This document shows, piece after piece, positions 60,501 through 64,000 of a stretch of 64,000 bases of DNA. Each line of letters begins with the position of its first letter. The first letter of the stretch is position 1. The stretch covers positions 762,545 to 826,544 of the forward strand of contig VYZI01000240.1 in NCBI GenBank assembly GCA_013397695.1, written 5' to 3'. The position numbers were made by a program, and so were the translations under genes. Origin of the DNA: Centropus unirufus. Taxonomy: Eukaryota; Chordata; Aves; Cuculiformes; Centropidae. The notes under the pieces are model-generated. The model made no database searches and was not told where the DNA came from. It saw only the letters and a list, made by a program, of their open reading frames with translations.

Positions 60501-63500
60501 TTTATTCTCTAGAATCTCACCTATGATGTTAAAAAAAAAAAAGTGGTCTGGTGCCCTAAATCTGTGAGGAATACTTACGGACACCAAACTAAGTGTTAAC
60601 AGGGGAAACTATGCCTGGCTGAGAACTCAAACAGAAACAGCAGCCAGAGGAAAGTAAAGTCCAATTTAAATAAGTTGTAAAATTATGGTTTTCAGCCTAC
60701 AGGGAGGATTTGTGGCTCTGAGAGTTTATTCTACATGTTTTATTTTCCTTCCCTCCTTTTATATTGTAACGCTGTCAAGTAACCAGTAGGAGGAAAGATG
60801 CTTCCAGCAAATGCTGATCCGTAAGGGGGTGCTTCTTGCCGAGAATTTGAGAGATCAAATGTACATCCCCTGGAGGGCTTCAGCATGCACAGCACAATGA
60901 AGTCTCCCCTAAACATGGTGACAGCCCCGCTGTTCCAGTAATAACTACTCTGAAGCCACCTAAATAAAATGAAAACTTGTTACTGACTTAATGGGGTTTG
61001 GATCAAGCCCCAAGTAATCAGTTATATGTGTACGCTAATGCACTCTAAAGGAGTACAGGGACCCGTCACAAATATTGTTTCGGGTGATTTCATTTTTATC
61101 AGTCACAGTGTGACTGAAAAATAAAGATTGGAGAGATTTATTGGTTTATGACATGTGACTGCATCTATTAAAGTCAATATCCTGGAGACACTAAGGAAAA
61201 CTGTATTTGTAGGAAAATTTTGCAGGGAAAATACAGGGCACAAAAAGAAAAAGAAGGAATTGATATTTAGCAGAAAGGAATAAGACACTCCCCTGGGGAC
61301 TACTTCATGTTGTAGACCTTTGGTCTTCCTTAGTGGACTGCTATGAGTCTTGGGTAGGAGGTCTGCAACTGTCACAAATATCTGTAATTCATCTATCTGG
61401 ACAGTTTCAGGGAAATCCCAGTCAAATTAGGATGATATCTGTTTGTGTCCCTGGTAACAAGGAGTCTAGTTTGTTCTGGTTTACATTTGTAAGACCCACT
61501 TTCATGGGCAGGATTAACGGAGAAAGGGACACTTGGCCAGTATTGGGCTGCAGAATGGGAAGTTCATCCTGGTCCTTAGTGTACCTTTGCTGGCTGGGTA
61601 AATTACTGCCAAGTCGTTGGCTTTCAGTTATGGACTGTTAGGATTTGGGTTTAAAGTATTGCAACTAAGGTGGATCTGAAATCTTATGGCACAAAGCATC
61701 TACTCACCTTCCAGGAAAGTATATCTTTTTCCATTAAGTAATGTAATACCAGCAAGGAGAAATATTAAAGGGAAAGCTTGTAACGGCAGGTTTGGAGTGG
61801 GATGAAATTTGAGTGACCTGGAGAGCTTCAAATTGCAAACCACCAGCATTTTCTATCATAGCCTTGAAGTGTTTATGTGTCTTTTCCAATGAAAGCATGA
61901 TTACACACATGCCTACACAGTGCTTACCTGCTCTTATTTTTTGCACGAGTCGTCTTAAAAGACCCTCTTAAGGTCCATAGGAGGTATATGTTGTGGAAGA
62001 AGAAAAGAAGGGAGAGATATAATATCAGAAGGAGAGCAACAGGGAGAACAGAAACAGAGAAAGGAAACAGATGTCAGAAGAACATGTAAGTAGACAAGAA
62101 ACACTGGGCAGGCACTGCCCAGATAGTTTTTACCTACTGTAAGAATCATCCTTCAAAAACTTTAACATACTGACAGCCAAACAAGAAGACTAGCTTTATA
62201 CATGCTGTAGAGAAAGGAGATTCTTAAGCCTAATGAGCCTTGTTTTCCATCCATCCAAGTCAGCAAAATAGTAAGGATATTGAGGGGAAGAGGACGATGA
62301 GTCACTTCCAAAATGGGATGGTCATTTCTCCTTACTGAATTCTGAGAATGGAGAAAAGACTATGACGTGTAGGGTAGATATAAAAAATAATTTAAATATA
62401 TATATATATATATATATTATGGGCACTATCCAAGGCATCAGATAGTCCTAGTACTAGCTGCACCAAAACAGTCCTGCTACATTCAGACAAAGGATGGGGG
62501 GTGGTCTCAGCCCCATCACTTCCAAGATGCCAGTGATGCTTCATTCTCCATCTAATCTCCAGGCATTTTCTGCAGCACTAGCTGAAGCTTTCACAAGAGA
62601 AAAACTGATGGAAAACTTTTTCAAAGTTAAAGGTATTTCTTCGAGGGTACTTTCATCCGTACGTTTGCTGTTTCACAACTGCAAAACAATATTTGAGCAT
62701 CTGAGATGCAACATGAGCTTTGGACAGGCTGAGTTGGAATCAGCCTCCTAATGAGGACTCTGGCACGGAGTCTCAAGAGTGAAACCTCCAGCCACGACAC
62801 TATTAATGCTGGTGATTATAAACTGAAGTCTGGGGCGTGAACCTGGTCAATTCTGCCGAAACCTGGCAGAAGAAGAGAAGGAACCATGAGCTGCAGGCTG
62901 ATTTGTACGTCACCCCCACATTTGAAGTCTGTCCAGGGCATCAAAACTGTGGGCAAGCATTTAGGCATCCCTGAGCCTCAGCTATCCAGTGGAAGGTCTC
63001 CATACCAAGGCAACTTTCCTGACATGGACTTATCTTGCTTTGGAAGTGAGCATTTTTTTCCCAAAACAAGCCTTTAAAGGAATTAGATGAAAATCATCCT
63101 TAAGCCCTGTAACGACAAAGCACACCCAAAACCTGAAGCTCAGAGTAACTTTACTCCCCCAAAGCAGGAATGAAAATCGATCCGTAGATTTAAAAATCAC
63201 AACTGTGCTTCCAAACACATGGGATCAAAAGAAAGCAGGATAACTCAAAACCCCCTAGTTTCTTTTCAACCCCTTTCCTACTCATCTAGCCAATATGCTT
63301 ATATAGTACAGGATTTTCTTTAGCTTTACATCATTCTACTTGATTTCATTTTGCTTCACACCGACAAAGCACCTTGTAGACCCCTACGACACTAAATTAT
63401 TTTGATAATACTGTCAAGAAAACTTTTTTTTTTTTTAAATCTTCAGATTTTTATCTTCGCTTCAGCACTTGGTTTTACTCTAACCAAGATTCCTTTCTAA

Positions 63501-63544
63501 TTTATATGAGTGAAAAGCAGGAAGGTATTTAGATAGAATAAGCT
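57573..63544. other. Intergenic DNA upstream of EXOC1L
   Basis: AT-rich, with a 17-bp poly-A run at 58238-58254, a 16-17-bp duplicated TTACTACTGGAGGTTT near 59367-59400 and an (AT)11 run at 62396-62417. No exon recognised. Confidence 0.65.
62396..62417. repeat. (AT)n microsatellite
   Basis: Eleven uninterrupted AT units. Confidence 0.95.
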
Positions 63545-63696
63545 CGAGCCTAAAAATCGGCACGGCTTCCCGGGGCATCCCCTGACCCCCGTGGCGAGGA
63601 GGGCGGGCGGGGAGGCGGGGAGATCGGCGGGCCGGCCTCTCCCGCAGCCTCATCGGCGCGGGGGCTGCCCGGGCGCGGGTCCCGCGGGGCGCGGCG

Positions 63697-63765
63697 ATGC
63701 CTCCCCGCGGCCGGGGGGCAGCGTGCGGCGCGGAGCCCCGCGGGGGGCCATGTCCTCGCTGGTGA
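63697..63765 (+). other. Upstream ORF overlapping the EXOC1L start
   Basis: An ATG at 63697 opens a 22-codon frame, out of frame with EXOC1L, that ends at TGA 63763-63765 inside the coding exon. It matters only if transcription begins upstream of 63697. Confidence 0.6.
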
Positions 63766-63870
63766 AGGAAGAGCTGGCCAAGCGGCTGTTCGGGCCCCGG
63801 CGGCAGAGGCTGCGCGAGTTCATCGAGGTGGAGGGCTCGGGGGCCGAGCGCTGCTACCTGTGCGCCGCAG
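63750..63870 (+). CDS. EXOC1L: Exocyst complex component 1-like, first coding exon (gene runs off the window)
   Basis: 121 nt: 40 codons plus one base, from ATG 63750 to the GCAG/GTACCG donor at 63870. The protein begins MSSLVKEELAKRLFG and continues RLREFIEVEGSG and CYLCAA; human EXOC1L begins MSSLVKEDLEKKLFK and has YEFIEIEFS and YYLCVS at the same places, and EXOC1 (Sec3) is similar at the same point (CFLCAT). In EXOC1 this is the start of the PH-like domain that binds PIP2 and Rho-type GTPases and brings the exocyst to the plasma membrane. EXOC1L is a short protein containing only that part, and its function is little known. The neighbour NMU, oriented away, supports the call. Codons here are very GC-rich, as expected in a CpG island. 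Confidence 0.9.
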
Positions 63871-63888
63871 GTACCGGGGCGCGGGGGC

Positions 63889-64000
63889 GCGGGGCTGGGG
63901 CGGATGGGGGCGCAGGAGGCGAGGATGCGGGGCCGGGGCAGATGGGATGCGAGGGTGCGGTGGTGCGGGACCGGGGCAGATGGGGGTGCGGGACCGGGGC
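63889..64000 (+). repeat. GC-rich 38-bp minisatellite in EXOC1L intron 1
   Basis: Copies starting with GCGGGGCTGGGG, GCGGGGCCGGGG and GCGGGACCGGGG begin at 63889, 63927 and 63965 (period 38), and a further one at 63988 after a shortened unit. It continues past the window edge. Confidence 0.85.

Larger units (their letters stand above)
63545..64000 (+). promoter_or_regulatory. CpG island and promoter of EXOC1L
   Basis: An abrupt change from AT-rich DNA to very GC-rich, CpG-dense sequence that continues to the end of the window. It spans the 5' UTR, first coding exon and start of intron 1. No TATA box seen, typical of a broadly expressed gene. Start site not determined. Confidence 0.8.

Noticed and set aside
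1..64000. CRISPR arrays, operons, prophage, or bacterial defence and biosynthetic systems
   Set aside because: The DNA is vertebrate, with introns, CpG islands and CR1 LINEs. No regularly spaced repeats or operon-like gene runs were seen, and no tRNA or rRNA gene was recognised.

Overview
This is vertebrate nuclear DNA, almost certainly from a bird. Genes are split into short exons with GT-AG introns, there are two CpG islands, and the dominant interspersed repeats are fragments of CR1 LINEs, plus at least one ERVL-like solo LTR. I cannot name the species. Most long open frames are chance or CR1 relics; I recognised the two real genes by reading short exons with splice sites.

Left end (1-13.7 kb): the complete coding region of neuromedin U (NMU) on the minus strand. 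Nine coding exons join to a 182-residue preprohormone: leucine-rich signal peptide, a conserved N-terminal propeptide, a 33/36-residue NURP-like peptide between dibasic sites, and a 25-residue NMU ending in PRN, with Gly for amidation followed by Lys-Arg. The promoter is a CpG island at about 13.2-14.1 kb with a TATA-like element, a GC box, an AP-1 site and perfect CACGTG E-boxes.

Middle (13.7-63.5 kb): about 50 kb of intergenic DNA with no gene I can support. It holds a (CTGGGA)n G-quadruplex-type microsatellite, several CR1 fragments of different ages, one good and one weaker LTR candidate, a 49-bp tandem duplication and AT microsatellites.

Right end (63.5-64.0 kb): a CpG island and the first coding exon of EXOC1L (exocyst complex component 1-like) on the plus strand, with a GC-rich minisatellite in the start of its first intron.

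NMU and EXOC1L point away from each other, the same adjacent order as on human 4q12 (from memory), where CLOCK and PDCL2 lie on the NMU side and EXOC1 beyond EXOC1L. The two genes are not expected to work together: one makes a secreted neuropeptide, the other a small relative of the membrane-binding part of an exocyst subunit. No bacterial-type system, CRISPR array, tRNA or rRNA gene was seen.
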